In this document: positions 1 to 8,933 of the stretch, piece by piece
How the letters are laid out: each line of letters begins with the position of its first letter
Numbering within the stretch: the first letter of the stretch is position 1
Notes under the pieces: generated by a model
Databases searched by the model: none
The model's input: only the letters and a program-made list of their open reading frames with translations
What the model was told of the DNA's origin: nothing
Translations under genes and position numbers: made by a program
From: Geoglobus acetivorans
Lineage (GTDB): Archaea > Halobacteriota > Archaeoglobi > Archaeoglobales > Archaeoglobaceae
Direction of reading: 5' to 3'
Assembly (NCBI RefSeq): GCF_000789255.1
Contig: NZ_CP009552.1
Location: 930,001-994,000 of the forward strand
DNA: 64,000 nt

Positions 1-286
1 AGACATCATCCGACTGTGTAAATGCTACAAATTCCCCCTTAGCAGCATCCAGTCCATCATTAACAGTCCTAGCTATACCCATATTTTTTTCATGAAATAG
101 GGGGATCACTCTTGAATCAAGTTCTGCAAATCTTTGGATAATATCTCTAGAATTATCGGTTGAGCCATCATCTATTATTATTAATTCTAAATCATCAAAG
201 GTTTGGTTCAAAACACTTTTGATAGCTTCATGGATGAACCTTCCGTGATTATAAGAAGGCATTATAATACTAACTGTCGGACGCAT
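1..286 (-). CDS. Family 2 glycosyltransferase, N-terminal part (runs off window)
   Basis: The reading frame starts with ATG at 286-284 and stays open to the window edge (95 codons seen). The protein begins [20 protein letters not shown], followed by a DDGSTD motif and, near the edge, a QSDD sequence. These are the nucleotide-sugar-binding loop and the DXD-like metal site of GT-A fold family 2 glycosyltransferases. It is probably a cytoplasmic enzyme adding a sugar to a lipid-linked or surface glycan. Its start overlaps the end of the upstream aminotransferase gene by 17 bp, so it is the distal gene of that operon. The acceptor and sugar cannot be read from this piece. Confidence 0.85.
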   Translation of the reverse strand, partial: MRPTVSIIMPSYNHGRFIHEAIKSVLNQTFDDLELIIIDDGSTDNSRDIIQRFAELDSRVIPLFHEKNMGIARTVNDGLDAAKGEFVAFTQSDDV

Positions 287-1367
287 CTCTCATCACCTTT
301 GCTATGTTTTTGATCTCATAGTAGGTGAGATGCGTAAACATTGGGAGTGATAACACCTCCCGGCTAATCCTCTCCGTAACGGGTAACTTCACTCTAATTC
401 CAAGATCAAGGTAAGCTTTTTGGAGATGAACTGGAACAGGGTAATGTATCTGGGTTTTTATTCCATTTTCCAAGAGGTATTGCTGAAGTTTATCCCTATC
501 TTTGTGTCGGATTACATAAAGATGGTAAACATGCTTTGCCCATTCTTTTTCAACAGGTGTGATAACATCCGAATTTTCTAAGAGTTCATTATACATCTCA
601 GCTATCTTCCTCCTTCTTTCGTTCCATTCATCGAGGTGTCTCAGTTTTACCCTGAGAATTGCGGCTTGAATTTCATCAAGTCTGCTGTTGACTCCAATGA
701 ATTCATGGTAATATTTTTTGGATGAACCATAATTTCTCATCATTCTCAATTTCTCAGCAAGCTCGTCATCATTTGTAACTATTGCACCGGCATCGCCATA
801 AGCTCCAAGGTTTTTTGTTGGATAGAAACTAAAACAAGCTACATGCCCTATACTACCGACTTTTCTTCCTTTATACTCGGCCCCATGTGCCTGACTGGCA
901 TCCTCTATTACATATAGCCCATACTCCTCTGCTATTTCAATTATGGGATCAATATTCGCAGGATGACCGTAAATATGAACCGGGAGAATAGCCTTTGTTC
1001 TATCCGTGATAGCCTTTTCAATCTGAGGTACGTCTATTGTATAGGTCTCGGGGCCTATATCAACGAATACTGGCCTAGCACTGTTTCTAACTATCGCATC
1101 TACGGTAGAGATGAATGTATGGGATACAGTGATTACTTCGTCGCCAGGACCGATTCCAAGGGCTTTAATAGCCAAATAAAGGGCATCAGAACCAGAGTTT
1201 ACACCAATGGCATGCTTAACTCCAATATAACTAGAAAACTCTTTTTCAAAAGTTTCAAGTTCCTTCCCTAAAATGAACCATCCTCTTTCTAGTACTCTTT
1301 GTATTGCTTGATCTGTCTCTTCTTTAATCTCTTGGTATTCCTTTCTAAGATCCACAAATTGAATCAT
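270..1367 (-). CDS. DegT/DnrJ/EryC1/StrS sugar aminotransferase
   Basis: A 365-aa PLP enzyme that would transfer an amino group to a keto-sugar nucleotide. Visible motifs are SGSDA (about 58-62, phosphate binding), EDASQAHG (about 155-162, cofactor Asp) and [14 protein letters not shown], in which Lys185 should form the Schiff base. The length is normal for the family. In the same operon lies a cupin resembling FdtA/QdtA 3,4-ketoisomerases and two acyltransferase-like genes. This suggests the FdtB/QdtB role, making a 3-amino-3,6-dideoxyhexose nucleotide. That assignment is inference from context; the family assignment is secure. The gene overlaps both neighbours. Confidence 0.9.
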   Translation of the reverse strand: MIQFVDLRKEYQEIKEETDQAIQRVLERGWFILGKELETFEKEFSSYIGVKHAIGVNSGSDALYLAIKALGIGPGDEVITVSHTFISTVDAIVRNSARPVFVDIGPETYTIDVPQIEKAITDRTKAILPVHIYGHPANIDPIIEIAEEYGLYVIEDASQAHGAEYKGRKVGSIGHVACFSFYPTKNLGAYGDAGAIVTNDDELAEKLRMMRNYGSSKKYYHEFIGVNSRLDEIQAAILRVKLRHLDEWNERRRKIAEMYNELLENSDVITPVEKEWAKHVYHLYVIRHKDRDKLQQYLLENGIKTQIHYPVPVHLQKAYLDLGIRVKLPVTERISREVLSLPMFTHLTYYEIKNIAKVMRDASDS

Positions 1368-2163
1368 TATCTTCCCCCCGATTCTCTTTTGGTTTTGCCT
1401 CTATGAAAATTTCAGCCCCAAAGTTAGGAAAATATTTACTCATTCTTGCTAAACCCTTAATTACAGACTTATCAACAATACCCCTGTAAACTAGCTCCTC
1501 CATTTGCCTATTAGAGAAAGGCTTAATAAAATATGTCCAGATAGAAAGCACCTCAAAACCATGAGTATCTAAAATCCTGACAAGCTTGTCTTTATCAAAT
1601 ACCCTTTGCCTATTAAATTTAACATCCGTAGCAGACAACTCAAACACGCTATTAATTATTCCCATTTCATATGCAAGAACTCTGTGGAATGAGTATGCAT
1701 TGGGCACATTTAGGTGTATAATAGTATCTTTATTACAAATTTCCAAGACTGAATATAAAAATTTATCAATATCTGGTATTTCATGAAGCACACTACTAAT
1801 TATAAGAAACTGAAAATTATACCGTTTCTTGAGTTTTTTAATGCTATCTTCAAAATATTCATTGTATAGTCTAATTTTGCCAAGCACCTTCTTAGATTCG
1901 GCGATATCTCTTATTATTTGTACAAAACCATCGTTTGGTTCAACAATACCATAAACATCATATTCATCTGGATCTAAATACTGAAAAACAGGATCCGGGC
2001 CAGGGCCGATCTCTAGAATAGTCCTTGGTCGGTATTTTCTAAGAGACTTCACTACTTGGGTCTTTCTCATGAAATCCAAAACTTTTTCAAATGAAATATC
2101 CAGCTCTCTATCTCTCAAATAATGCTCCAGATATTCCCCCAAAAAATTAGATCCCCTCCTCAT
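1345..2163 (-). CDS. SAM-dependent methyltransferase
   Basis: A 272-aa protein with a class I methyltransferase signature, [10 protein letters not shown], at about residues 49-58 (motif I, SAM binding). An acidic strand end follows (YGIVEPND), and a hydrophobic strand, [13 protein letters not shown], resembles motif IV/post-II. The substrate is not evident; in this operon a sugar or glycolipid is likely. The C-terminal part (about 180-272) has no motif I recognise. It overlaps the aminotransferase gene by 23 bp downstream and the acyltransferase-like gene by 4 bp upstream, so it is co-transcribed and probably translationally coupled. Confidence 0.75.
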   Translation of the reverse strand: MRRGSNFLGEYLEHYLRDRELDISFEKVLDFMRKTQVVKSLRKYRPRTILEIGPGPDPVFQYLDPDEYDVYGIVEPNDGFVQIIRDIAESKKVLGKIRLYNEYFEDSIKKLKKRYNFQFLIISSVLHEIPDIDKFLYSVLEICNKDTIIHLNVPNAYSFHRVLAYEMGIINSVFELSATDVKFNRQRVFDKDKLVRILDTHGFEVLSIWTYFIKPFSNRQMEELVYRGIVDKSVIKGLARMSKYFPNFGAEIFIEAKPKENRGEDNDSICGS

Positions 2164-3113
2164 TTAATAATCACCTCATAAAAGTCATGAACAATTCCCC
2201 TAGCTCCAAATCCTTCCTTGTACCTGATTAATCCTACATTAAGATAGTTACCTTCATTCTCAGTAGATATGCCAAAGTCAAAATATATCTTTTCAGTTTT
2301 TGGATAATATTCATCTATTAAGTAATCAAAAACAACATCAAGGGCTCCCAATTTCATACCTTCCTTAGAGTTTGCAATATACTGGGCATGAGCAACGTTC
2401 TTATTGCTTTCATATATTATCGTACCTGCTAGCATTTTAGAACCTTTATATGCAGCAAACAACTTTATATTATCGGGAAATCTCGACGCCAACAACTCCA
2501 TCTCCTCAGCAGTATGTACTGGTTTTGTATTGTGTCTTCCTCTCAGTACTTCCTCTACTATAGACATAAACGCTCTAAAATCATAACTTCGTTTTACCAC
2601 AATTCCATTTTTTAGCCCTTTCTTAACACTACGAATTCGGTTTTTATCAAATGATACCTTACTTGGGAGATATATAGAAGAGGTTATATCTCTTCTTATT
2701 AGCTGAGCTCCATACCTGAAGAGTGCATATAAATCCTCTTCCGCGGGATATAAATGATAAATTTTCGGAATTGCTTTATATATCAGTTTACTTACTCCCT
2801 CTCTCCTTAAAAAATCGATTAGAGCACTAAATATCTCCATCATCACATGTGTTTTCATATCATATCCCGAAACTATACCACCAAATGTTAAGCCTGCATG
2901 ACTATATACGATATCACCTGTAATATTAGCTGGCATTACTGCCAAAAGCTTGTCAGTTTTGTCATCAAAAAATAACAATGAATAATCACTAAATCTGTCT
3001 GAATGATATTCCATATAATCCCTATAAAATAGGAACACCCCATTTTTAGATTCCGAGATAAATGTGTCCCACATACGCTTGGATTTGGATGAATATTTTT
3101 CAACATAGATCAT
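2160..3113 (-). CDS. GNAT/FemAB-like acyltransferase
   Basis: A 317-aa protein whose second half resembles the GNAT-like fold of FemAB/LemA-type acyltransferases: a strand with KMLAGTIIY, then AHAQYIANSKEG (about 235-246), then a helix beginning GALDVVFDYLIDEY and a strand ending KIYFDFGIS. In this family an N-acyl or amino-acyl group is moved to an amino sugar or peptide. Next to an aminotransferase, it could acylate the new amino group of a deoxy-amino-hexose. No catalytic residue can be named. It is AT-rich like its neighbours and overlaps the methyltransferase start by 4 bp (ATGA). Confidence 0.55.
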   Translation of the reverse strand: MIYVEKYSSKSKRMWDTFISESKNGVFLFYRDYMEYHSDRFSDYSLLFFDDKTDKLLAVMPANITGDIVYSHAGLTFGGIVSGYDMKTHVMMEIFSALIDFLRREGVSKLIYKAIPKIYHLYPAEEDLYALFRYGAQLIRRDITSSIYLPSKVSFDKNRIRSVKKGLKNGIVVKRSYDFRAFMSIVEEVLRGRHNTKPVHTAEEMELLASRFPDNIKLFAAYKGSKMLAGTIIYESNKNVAHAQYIANSKEGMKLGALDVVFDYLIDEYYPKTEKIYFDFGISTENEGNYLNVGLIRYKEGFGARGIVHDFYEVIIK

Positions 3114-3124
3114 ATGATATCTCC

Positions 3125-4057
3125 TTACTCTTTAATTAACACTGCATATCCAATGCCTGTTTCACCGTAGTTATTCCCATTATAAAACATATAAGTTTTA
3201 TTTCTGACTTTAACTATACTCGCAAAGCATATCATTTCAGAGTCCCATCCTGCCTTTGAAACATCTATCCCCACTTCTTCGTCCTTCCGGATCCAGTTGA
3301 TTCCATCCACAGATTCAGCGTATCCTATTCGGTATCCCTTAGATTTAGTGCGTATCGAATAAAACATCTTATATCCATCCCCATCCCTCAAAATGAAGGG
3401 TCTACCGAAACCATGCTCATCAGACGTTTTAAAATTAAAACCGCTAAGTATATTACCCTCATTGGGCCATGTAATGCCATCAGTAGATTTTAGGTACTTG
3501 ATCGTATAGACTGGCACTTCTTTTCCTGATGAGAGGGTAGTCCAAGTATTACCCTCTACATACCACATGTGCCAAGTATCGGTGGATGATTCAAGATAAA
3601 CATAAGGTGCAGTTCTAAAATATAGTCCTGCATCTGATCTATCTAATATAGGAACTCTTGAATACCTACTAAAACTTTTTCCGGAGTCAACACTTATCGC
3701 AAGCCCAGAAAAGAGGAAGTACCTAACCTTAACTCCCAATTGGAACCCGATATAATAAAGGAATAATTTATCATCAAATTTAACAATTGAAGATGGTAAA
3801 ACCCCATTATCATCAAAAGCGCCCCTGACACCAATATCAAGAACTGGCTCTTTGGATATATCTAAGACTATAGAGGGATCTCTGGAATCAACATCAATGT
3901 ATCCAATCCTAGATACATTATTTCTATCTCTACTCGCAAAGTAAATTCTAATTGTACTCTTGTCGAGAAGAACAGGCGTTGGAATGGCAGCATGTGTTTT
4001 TGCCCACCACAGAGTTCCATCCGGTTTATATATTAACCCCTTTTTTTCCCATTTCAT
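3125..4057 (-). CDS. Glycosidase-like beta-propeller protein
   Basis: A 310-aa protein with repeated propeller-blade motifs of the form YFASRDRNN, SVDSGKSFSR, WHMWYVEGN, KSTDGITW, MFYSIRTKSKGYRIGYAESVDG and MFYNGNN. Runs of W-x-MWY and DG-x-W are typical of five-bladed propellers of the GH43/GH32/GH130 type. No signal peptide is visible, so it probably acts in the cytoplasm. Such proteins occur in surface-polysaccharide loci, where the substrate is usually unknown and catalytic activity is uncertain. It lies 11 bp from the acyltransferase gene and overlaps the upstream gene by 4 bp. Confidence 0.6.
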   Translation of the reverse strand: MKWEKKGLIYKPDGTLWWAKTHAAIPTPVLLDKSTIRIYFASRDRNNVSRIGYIDVDSRDPSIVLDISKEPVLDIGVRGAFDDNGVLPSSIVKFDDKLFLYYIGFQLGVKVRYFLFSGLAISVDSGKSFSRYSRVPILDRSDAGLYFRTAPYVYLESSTDTWHMWYVEGNTWTTLSSGKEVPVYTIKYLKSTDGITWPNEGNILSGFNFKTSDEHGFGRPFILRDGDGYKMFYSIRTKSKGYRIGYAESVDGINWIRKDEEVGIDVSKAGWDSEMICFASIVKVRNKTYMFYNGNNYGETGIGYAVLIKE

Positions 4058-4776
4058 ATTTCATCCGCCCTAACGTTAAATACCTCATAACTACTCTTTT
4101 CCAGAGGTCTCGCGGGATTTCCTACATACACTTTACCTGCCTCTGTGTCTCTAATAATAACTGCTCCTGCACCAAGTACGTTGTCTTTTGCAATTTTAAT
4201 ATTATTGACAATGGTGGAGTTTACTCCTAAAAAACTGTACTCACCAATTTCAACAAAACCAGAGACAACGACGTGAGACGATATAAACACATGATCCCTG
4301 ATTTTTGAATGATGTCCAATATGATTGCCACTCCAGATTACAACGTTGTTACCAATCTTAACAAAGGGTTGTATGGTATTGTCCTCAAAGATAAAACAGT
4401 TCTCACCAAGTTCAACATTTCTCCACACAAATGCATGAGAACTCACATAGCTAGCAAAGCGGTATCCTTTCCTTTTAGCTTCTTTGTAAAATCTAGCCCT
4501 AAGTCTATTTAATCTTGTGTAAGCTATTGCCACAAAAACATAATATTCTGCAGGGTCATAATGCTCCTCTAATTCCTCAAAAGGAACTACCGGCAACCCA
4601 AATAATTTTTCTTGTCGTATAAATTCACTATCAACACTAAACGCCACAACATTAAAAGGGGAATCATACGTAAAATACTCATACGCAATCTGGGCAAATG
4701 CACTATCTCCAATGATAATTAATTTCTTAGTATCTTCCTTTAAGTAGTTTCCCTTTAATTTTTCAATCCGACTCAT
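4054..4776 (-). CDS. NeuD/PglD-type hexapeptide-repeat sugar acyltransferase
   Basis: A 240-aa protein with the two parts of the NeuD/PglD family. An N-terminal Rossmann-like region begins near KLIIIGDSAFAQIAYEY (about 18-34). A left-handed beta-helix follows, built of hexapeptide repeats such as VELGENCFIFEDN, VKIGNNVVIWSG, VEIGEYSFLGVN and IKIAKDNVLGAGAVI (about 115-215), ending in VYVGNPARPL. GNHIGHHSKI contains candidate catalytic His residues. The reaction would be acetyl-CoA-dependent N- or O-acetylation of an amino sugar nucleotide. Together with the aminotransferase and ketoisomerase-like genes it completes a dTDP-3-acetamido-dideoxyhexose-type route (inference). Confidence 0.75.
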   Translation of the reverse strand: MSRIEKLKGNYLKEDTKKLIIIGDSAFAQIAYEYFTYDSPFNVVAFSVDSEFIRQEKLFGLPVVPFEELEEHYDPAEYYVFVAIAYTRLNRLRARFYKEAKRKGYRFASYVSSHAFVWRNVELGENCFIFEDNTIQPFVKIGNNVVIWSGNHIGHHSKIRDHVFISSHVVVSGFVEIGEYSFLGVNSTIVNNIKIAKDNVLGAGAVIIRDTEAGKVYVGNPARPLEKSSYEVFNVRADEI

Positions 4777-5218
4777 CCCAAAAGCCCTCCCTTACCATTT
4801 TCCTGAATTTCTCGTAATCTCTTATATAATCTTCCTCATCATACAACTCCGATGCCAGTACTAACGCCACCGAATTTGATGAGAAATTCTCAATTTCCCT
4901 CCACATCCCCGGAGGTATGTACAGACCATAGTGAGGCCTATTCAGGAAAAAGCTTTTCCTTTGATACCCATCGTCAATTATGACATCAAAACTACCGCTT
5001 AGAGCAATTATTAACTGATGCAGCTCAATGTGAGCATGACCACCTCTCACCGCACCACTGGGGACATCATACAGATAATAGATCCGTTTTATCTCAAAAG
5101 GCACATGTTTGTTTTCTTCAATGAATGTCAGATTACCCCTGTGATCATGAACCACGGGAAATTCTATAATTTTGCACAAGTCAATACGTTTTCGCCCCAT
5201 TTCGATTTTTAGAGACAT
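4763..5218 (-). CDS. FdtA/QdtA-like sugar 3,4-ketoisomerase (cupin)
   Basis: A 151-aa small cupin from the ATG at 5218. A longer frame to 5272 exists but would run over the divergent gene and its promoter, so the shorter start is preferred. Family features are EFPVVHDHRGNLTFIEE, RGGHAHIELHQ (putative active-site His residues) and GLYIPPGMWREIENFS. This is the WxcM-like/FdtA family, which isomerises dTDP-4-keto-6-deoxyglucose to the 3-keto sugar before transamination. The gene opens the minus-strand operon that also contains the aminotransferase and acyltransferases. The product sugar (Fuc3N or Qui3N type) cannot be decided here. Confidence 0.75.
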   Translation of the reverse strand: MSLKIEMGRKRIDLCKIIEFPVVHDHRGNLTFIEENKHVPFEIKRIYYLYDVPSGAVRGGHAHIELHQLIIALSGSFDVIIDDGYQRKSFFLNRPHYGLYIPPGMWREIENFSSNSVALVLASELYDEEDYIRDYEKFRKMVREGFWDESD

Positions 5219-5259
5219 AGTGGGAATATTTAAATATTGCCCAACGTTATGACAGGCTG
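5219..5259. promoter_or_regulatory. Divergent promoter region
   Basis: This 41-bp gap separates the minus-strand sugar operon from the plus-strand glycosyltransferase. It contains an AT-rich TATA-like stretch (AATATTTAAATATT, about 5225-5238) that could serve the minus-strand gene. It is too short for two full promoters, so the plus-strand promoter may lie inside the opposite gene. No operator repeat is obvious. Confidence 0.35.
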
Positions 5260-6318
5260 ATGAACCATCCAAGAGTCTCCATCATCATCCTCAACTGGAA
5301 CGGCTGGAAAGATACGGTTGAATGCTTAGAGTCACTTTACAGGATTGATTATCCCAATTACGACGTCATAGTAGTGGATAACGGTTCTGAGGATGACTCT
5401 GTGCAGAAAATCAGGGAGTATGCAGAAGGCAAAATTGAGGTGAGTTCAAAGTTCTTCGAGTACAGTCCCGGCAACAAGCCCATCAGGGTTTTTGAGATCA
5501 GCGAGGAGGAGGCAAGAGAGGGAAAGTTCAACCGTCCGGTTTATGAAAAGTACGACGTTGACAGGAGGATGATTCTGATTAGAAATAATAACAACTACGG
5601 CTTTGCTGGAGGGAATAACGTTGGAATAAAGTTCGCTCTGAGCGTTTTTGACTCTGATTATGTTTTGTTGCTGAATAACGATACCGTTGTTGATCCAGGC
5701 TTTTTGAGGGAACTTGTTAAGGTTGCGGATAGTGATGGGAAGATTGGGATTGCGGGGCCGAAGGTGTATTATTATGAAAACCCAAGTATGATTGAGTCCA
5801 TGGGCGGAAAGATTAATCTATACACAATCTCAACATCGCTCATAGGCAATAAAGAGATAGATGCAGGCCAACATAATAAAATAATTGATGTAGACTGGGT
5901 TTCTGGCTGTTGCCTACTTTTTAAAAAATCTGTGATATATACTATTGGACTACTTAATCCAGCATACTTTCTGTACTTCGAGGAAACAGACTTCTGTTTT
6001 AGAGCAAAAAAGAAAACCAGGTTAGTAGCCGTGCCCGAATCAAGAATTTGGCACAAATCTGCATCAACTACGACCCGATTTACTGGACTCGGTAGATACT
6101 ACACCACAAGAAACAGAATAAAATTTGCCAGAAAAAATTTAAATTCCATCAAATTGAGCATATTCATGACTTACTTCATTTTAATATTCTTTCCGGCTGT
6201 GCTAGCATGGTTAACAATAATTCGTAAGGATCGGGTATTAATTATGGTTTTTTTAAAATCAATAAAAGATGGAATTTTTGACATTGATGATTTTGCATAT
6301 TTATTAAATACCAAATGA
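5260..6318 (+). CDS. Rhamnosyltransferase-like family 2 glycosyltransferase
   Basis: A 352-aa GT-A enzyme. The N-terminus, VSIIILNWNGWKDTVECLES, is the classic GT2 nucleotide-binding strand, followed by VDNGSEDDS. YVLLLNNDTVVDP (about 138-150) supplies the DXD-like site and YFEETDFCFRAKK the later ED motif. A hydrophobic segment near 300-325 suggests a C-terminal membrane anchor. The first part, to about 5815, is moderately GC-rich; the rest is markedly AT-rich, so the gene looks mosaic. Acceptor and sugar are unknown. It precedes an insertion sequence. Confidence 0.85.
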   Translation: MNHPRVSIIILNWNGWKDTVECLESLYRIDYPNYDVIVVDNGSEDDSVQKIREYAEGKIEVSSKFFEYSPGNKPIRVFEISEEEAREGKFNRPVYEKYDVDRRMILIRNNNNYGFAGGNNVGIKFALSVFDSDYVLLLNNDTVVDPGFLRELVKVADSDGKIGIAGPKVYYYENPSMIESMGGKINLYTISTSLIGNKEIDAGQHNKIIDVDWVSGCCLLFKKSVIYTIGLLNPAYFLYFEETDFCFRAKKKTRLVAVPESRIWHKSASTTTRFTGLGRYYTTRNRIKFARKNLNSIKLSIFMTYFILIFFPAVLAWLTIIRKDRVLIMVFLKSIKDGIFDIDDFAYLLNTK

Positions 6319-6343
6319 GAGTTTGTTTGTATTTAAATAACTT

Positions 6344-6499
6344 TCAGGATTCTAGCAGACATCGCCTTTCACGCTCATGCTTTCCAAATGGAGATCATAA
6401 ATTACTGCGAAAATAAACCGAAAGGATACTACGGGCAGAAGACAATTACAATACAAATGGGATTTAAAGACATTAGGACAAAACATAAGCTTGAAAGGG
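6344..6499 (+). pseudogene. Possible transposase remnant beside the insertion sequence
   Basis: An open frame without a convincing start reads FHAHAFQMEIINYCENKPKG at about 6370-6430. This resembles FHAYAFLKDVLKFCENKP of the adjacent IS transposase. It stops making sense at the left terminal repeat of that IS. It may be a fragment of a related transposase. The similarity is short and could be chance. Confidence 0.25.
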
Positions 6500-7346
6500 A
6501 CTGTCAAAATAACCACCTCTCCACATTATACAACCCAACAAAACTTTTCAGCCAGCTCTGCACAGAATCGAAGGAACTGTAGAACGGAAACCTGTTAAAG
6601 AATCTCTTTGTTCTCCCCTTCAGAATGGAAAAGAACCCCTCAACCGCATTTATTGTTCCAAAGGTCTCATGCCTGTAACTCAAACCCAGCCTCTTCAAAG
6701 CCCATTTATACCAGAATCCCCTACCACAACCACTTCAGGCTTATTCTCGCAGAACTTCAAAACATCTTTAAGGAAAGCATAGGCGTGAAAGGAGCTTCTG
6801 CCATCAGTAGCCCATACAAGCAGACATTCTCTCGTATCCACGTCAACTGCACTCCAGACGAAGATCTGTTTGTTTTCAAGTTTTATTTTCGTTTCATCTA
6901 TTGCAATCAGTCTTCTCTTCTTCTTTCTTGGGGATTTTAGAATTCTTTTCAGTCTGTGGTAGTAGAGCCTGATTGATTCGTGACTTATTTTCTCAAACAA
7001 AGAGATGAATTTGCTTGCTTTCCTTAAAGAGAGTCCGTAGAAGTAGAGTAAGGCTGAGAGGATTTTTAGTTCCACTTTCTTCTTGTTCCTTCGAAAGACT
7101 TTTTTAGCCTTGACTTCTTCTATTAGCTGGGTTATTGTGGGGTGCATGTGTTTTATTTTGTGTTTTTATTTTTTAAGTTTATTCTTGACGGTGCCACAAA
7201 AGTCATAAAATAATTCTTTTCTCTATAAAAATCAGTACCATGTTGTTCTACACCAGGTCTTCACATCATTAATTCTTTTACCAATTTTCTGAGCGGGTTA
7301 GGAGTTATAGTGCAACATATGGTTGAGTGTCAGTTATTTTGACAGT
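6500..7346 (-). mobile_element. IS6-like insertion sequence, about 847 bp, inactive by frameshift
   Basis: The element is bounded by a 14-bp inverted terminal repeat, ACTGTCAAAATAAC at 6500-6513 and its exact complement at 7333-7346. Inside is one minus-strand transposase gene broken by a frameshift. The size and the DDE transposase with small HTH match IS6/IS240-type elements of archaea. No target-site duplication can be seen in the 8 bp on each side. About 186 bp lie between the right repeat and the transposase start, AT-rich, with possible promoter elements. Confidence 0.7.
6504..7147 (-). pseudogene. IS6-like DDE transposase, frameshifted
   Basis: Translation begins at 7147 (MHPTITQLIEEVK). 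It has an HTH-like region (GLSLRKASKFISLFEKIS, about 55-72), the first catalytic Asp in RLIAIDETKI and VDVDTRECLLVWATDG, and then VVVVGDSG. Near 6705-6720 the frame changes: the next frame continues GFWYKWALKRLGLSYRHE and FGTINAVEGFFSILKGRT, carrying the final acidic residue, and ends at 6504. A single-base indel explains this. A programmed frameshift cannot be excluded, but no classic slippery heptamer is obvious. Homology is to the IS6 group by motif pattern, with moderate certainty. Confidence 0.65.
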
Positions 7347-7847
7347 TTCTGTTCATTTTATTTAAATACCACTCCAGCTACTGTCCCAACCAAAAAGATT
7401 TGAGTACAATAAACTCGTAAACAGAGCAATTCCAACCGGGTTGGTTACAATTTTTATTTGCGAAGTAAATTCTTGCAATGTTATCCTCTATCCTCACATT
7501 TCGAAAATGCTAAGTAACATGCTAAGTAACCTAAGAGTAACTCAATTTGTAGTCAGCTCAATATAAGGCTGGAGCGATAGTCACATTAACTAACGTTCTT
7601 CTGCTTATTTAATCTGTACCATAATGTGTAAGAGTTTAGTACATCTCTTTTGACTATATTACCTACTGAGTGCCGGTTGACAGTATGAAAATGACATGCA
7701 TGGCGAAATCTGGTTACTGACTCTTGGAGGGGCTAAAATTTGTCGCTTTTACACCCCCATATAAAACACCTCAAAGAGAGCTGCGATAGTTTGAACCAAA
7801 GTCATATCGACAAAAATAATTACCGAATGCAGTAGAAGTAAAGATAT
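7347..7847. other. Non-coding gap after the IS
   Basis: I find no convincing gene in these 500 AT-rich bases. Two minor structures are visible: a near-perfect palindrome, CCAACCGGGTTGG, around 7429-7442, and a tandem ATGCTAAGTAAC-like repeat at about 7507-7530. The end of the gap presumably holds the promoter of the next glycosyltransferase (ATAATTA near 7818). Confidence 0.4.
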
Positions 7848-8933
7848 ATGATAGTCACAATGCTGACCCCCCGATACCACCCAGACATAGGAGGGGTGGA
7901 AAAGCATGTAAAAAAAATATCCGAAAGACTATCTAAAAAAGGCCACAAAGTAATAATACTAACGTCCAAATCAGATCTCACCACATGCAGTAAGGAAATA
8001 GTTGGATCCGTAGAGATATATAGAATACGTAAAAACATATTCCTTAAATACATAGACCTGATAAGGTATATGAATATTATAAGAAAATCTGATATAATAC
8101 ACTGTCATGACTTTAGCACTTTTATCTTTTGGTATATTCCATATCTGCTAATTTTTCCAAAAAAACCAGTATACATTACATTTCACGGATACGAGGGTAA
8201 GATACCCATTCCCAGAGTAACCAAATTGCTGAGAAAAATTACTGAAAAGCTCACTTATGGCAACATTTGTGTTGGAAAATACATTCAAAAATGGTATGAC
8301 ACAACACCAAACTTTATAACTTATGGCGGAGTTGATTATAAAAAAATAAATACTTCACCAAATCATAAAAAGAAACATCAAGCAGTATTTGTCGGAAGAT
8401 TGGAAACAGATACAGGCATACTCACATATATAGAGGCGCTTCGGATTTTAAAAGAAAAATATGGCTCTGAAATTGAGCTACATATTTGCGGAGATGGTAC
8501 CTTAAAAGATCATATTAGTAAAACAATAGCCAAATATGGGATAAACGCCATACTGCATGGTCTTATCAGGAATCCTGAAACACATTATAACAAAGCAAGA
8601 TATGCGTTTGTATCAGGATATCTTGCCATTTTAGAGGCAATGAGCAGTGGATGCATAGTATGTAGTGTTTACGAGAATAATTTAAAAAAAGACTACCTAT
8701 ATTCTCTAAGCATACCAAAGAGCGCCATGATTATTGCTCGATCTCCAGATGAATTAGCAGATAAATTAATAGAGTGCATAAACAACCCGAAGGATGTAAA
8801 AAAAAGATCATCGCTCGGACAACAGTATGCTAAAAAACAAACATGGGAAAAGGTGGTCGACAAATATATATTGCTATGGAGGTCACATCATGGAAAACAA
8901 AAAGATATCGCTTATAACAACTTTGAAAAATGA
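7848..8933 (+). CDS. Family 4 glycosyltransferase
   Basis: A 361-aa GT-B enzyme. The start is MIVTMLTPRYHPDIGGVEKH, with the GGVEKH glycine loop of GT4 enzymes. DIIHCHDFS is a conserved strand end, and the C-terminal half has AVFVGRLETDTG and LHICGDG (sugar-nucleotide domain). The usual E-x7-E region appears as GYLAILEAMSSGCIV. It transfers a sugar from an activated donor to a glycan or lipid, facing the cytoplasm. It is strongly AT-rich, with AUA and AGA codons, unlike the genes after 10900, which hints at acquisition. It overlaps the next gene by 44 bp. Confidence 0.85.
   Translation: MIVTMLTPRYHPDIGGVEKHVKKISERLSKKGHKVIILTSKSDLTTCSKEIVGSVEIYRIRKNIFLKYIDLIRYMNIIRKSDIIHCHDFSTFIFWYIPYLLIFPKKPVYITFHGYEGKIPIPRVTKLLRKITEKLTYGNICVGKYIQKWYDTTPNFITYGGVDYKKINTSPNHKKKHQAVFVGRLETDTGILTYIEALRILKEKYGSEIELHICGDGTLKDHISKTIAKYGINAILHGLIRNPETHYNKARYAFVSGYLAILEAMSSGCIVCSVYENNLKKDYLYSLSIPKSAMIIARSPDELADKLIECINNPKDVKKRSSLGQQYAKKQTWEKVVDKYILLWRSHHGKQKDIAYNNFEK

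Noticed and set aside
6388-6582. Plus-strand 64-codon gene
   Set aside because: It runs across the IS left end into the antisense of the transposase; only the part before 6500 could mean anything, noted as a possible remnant.
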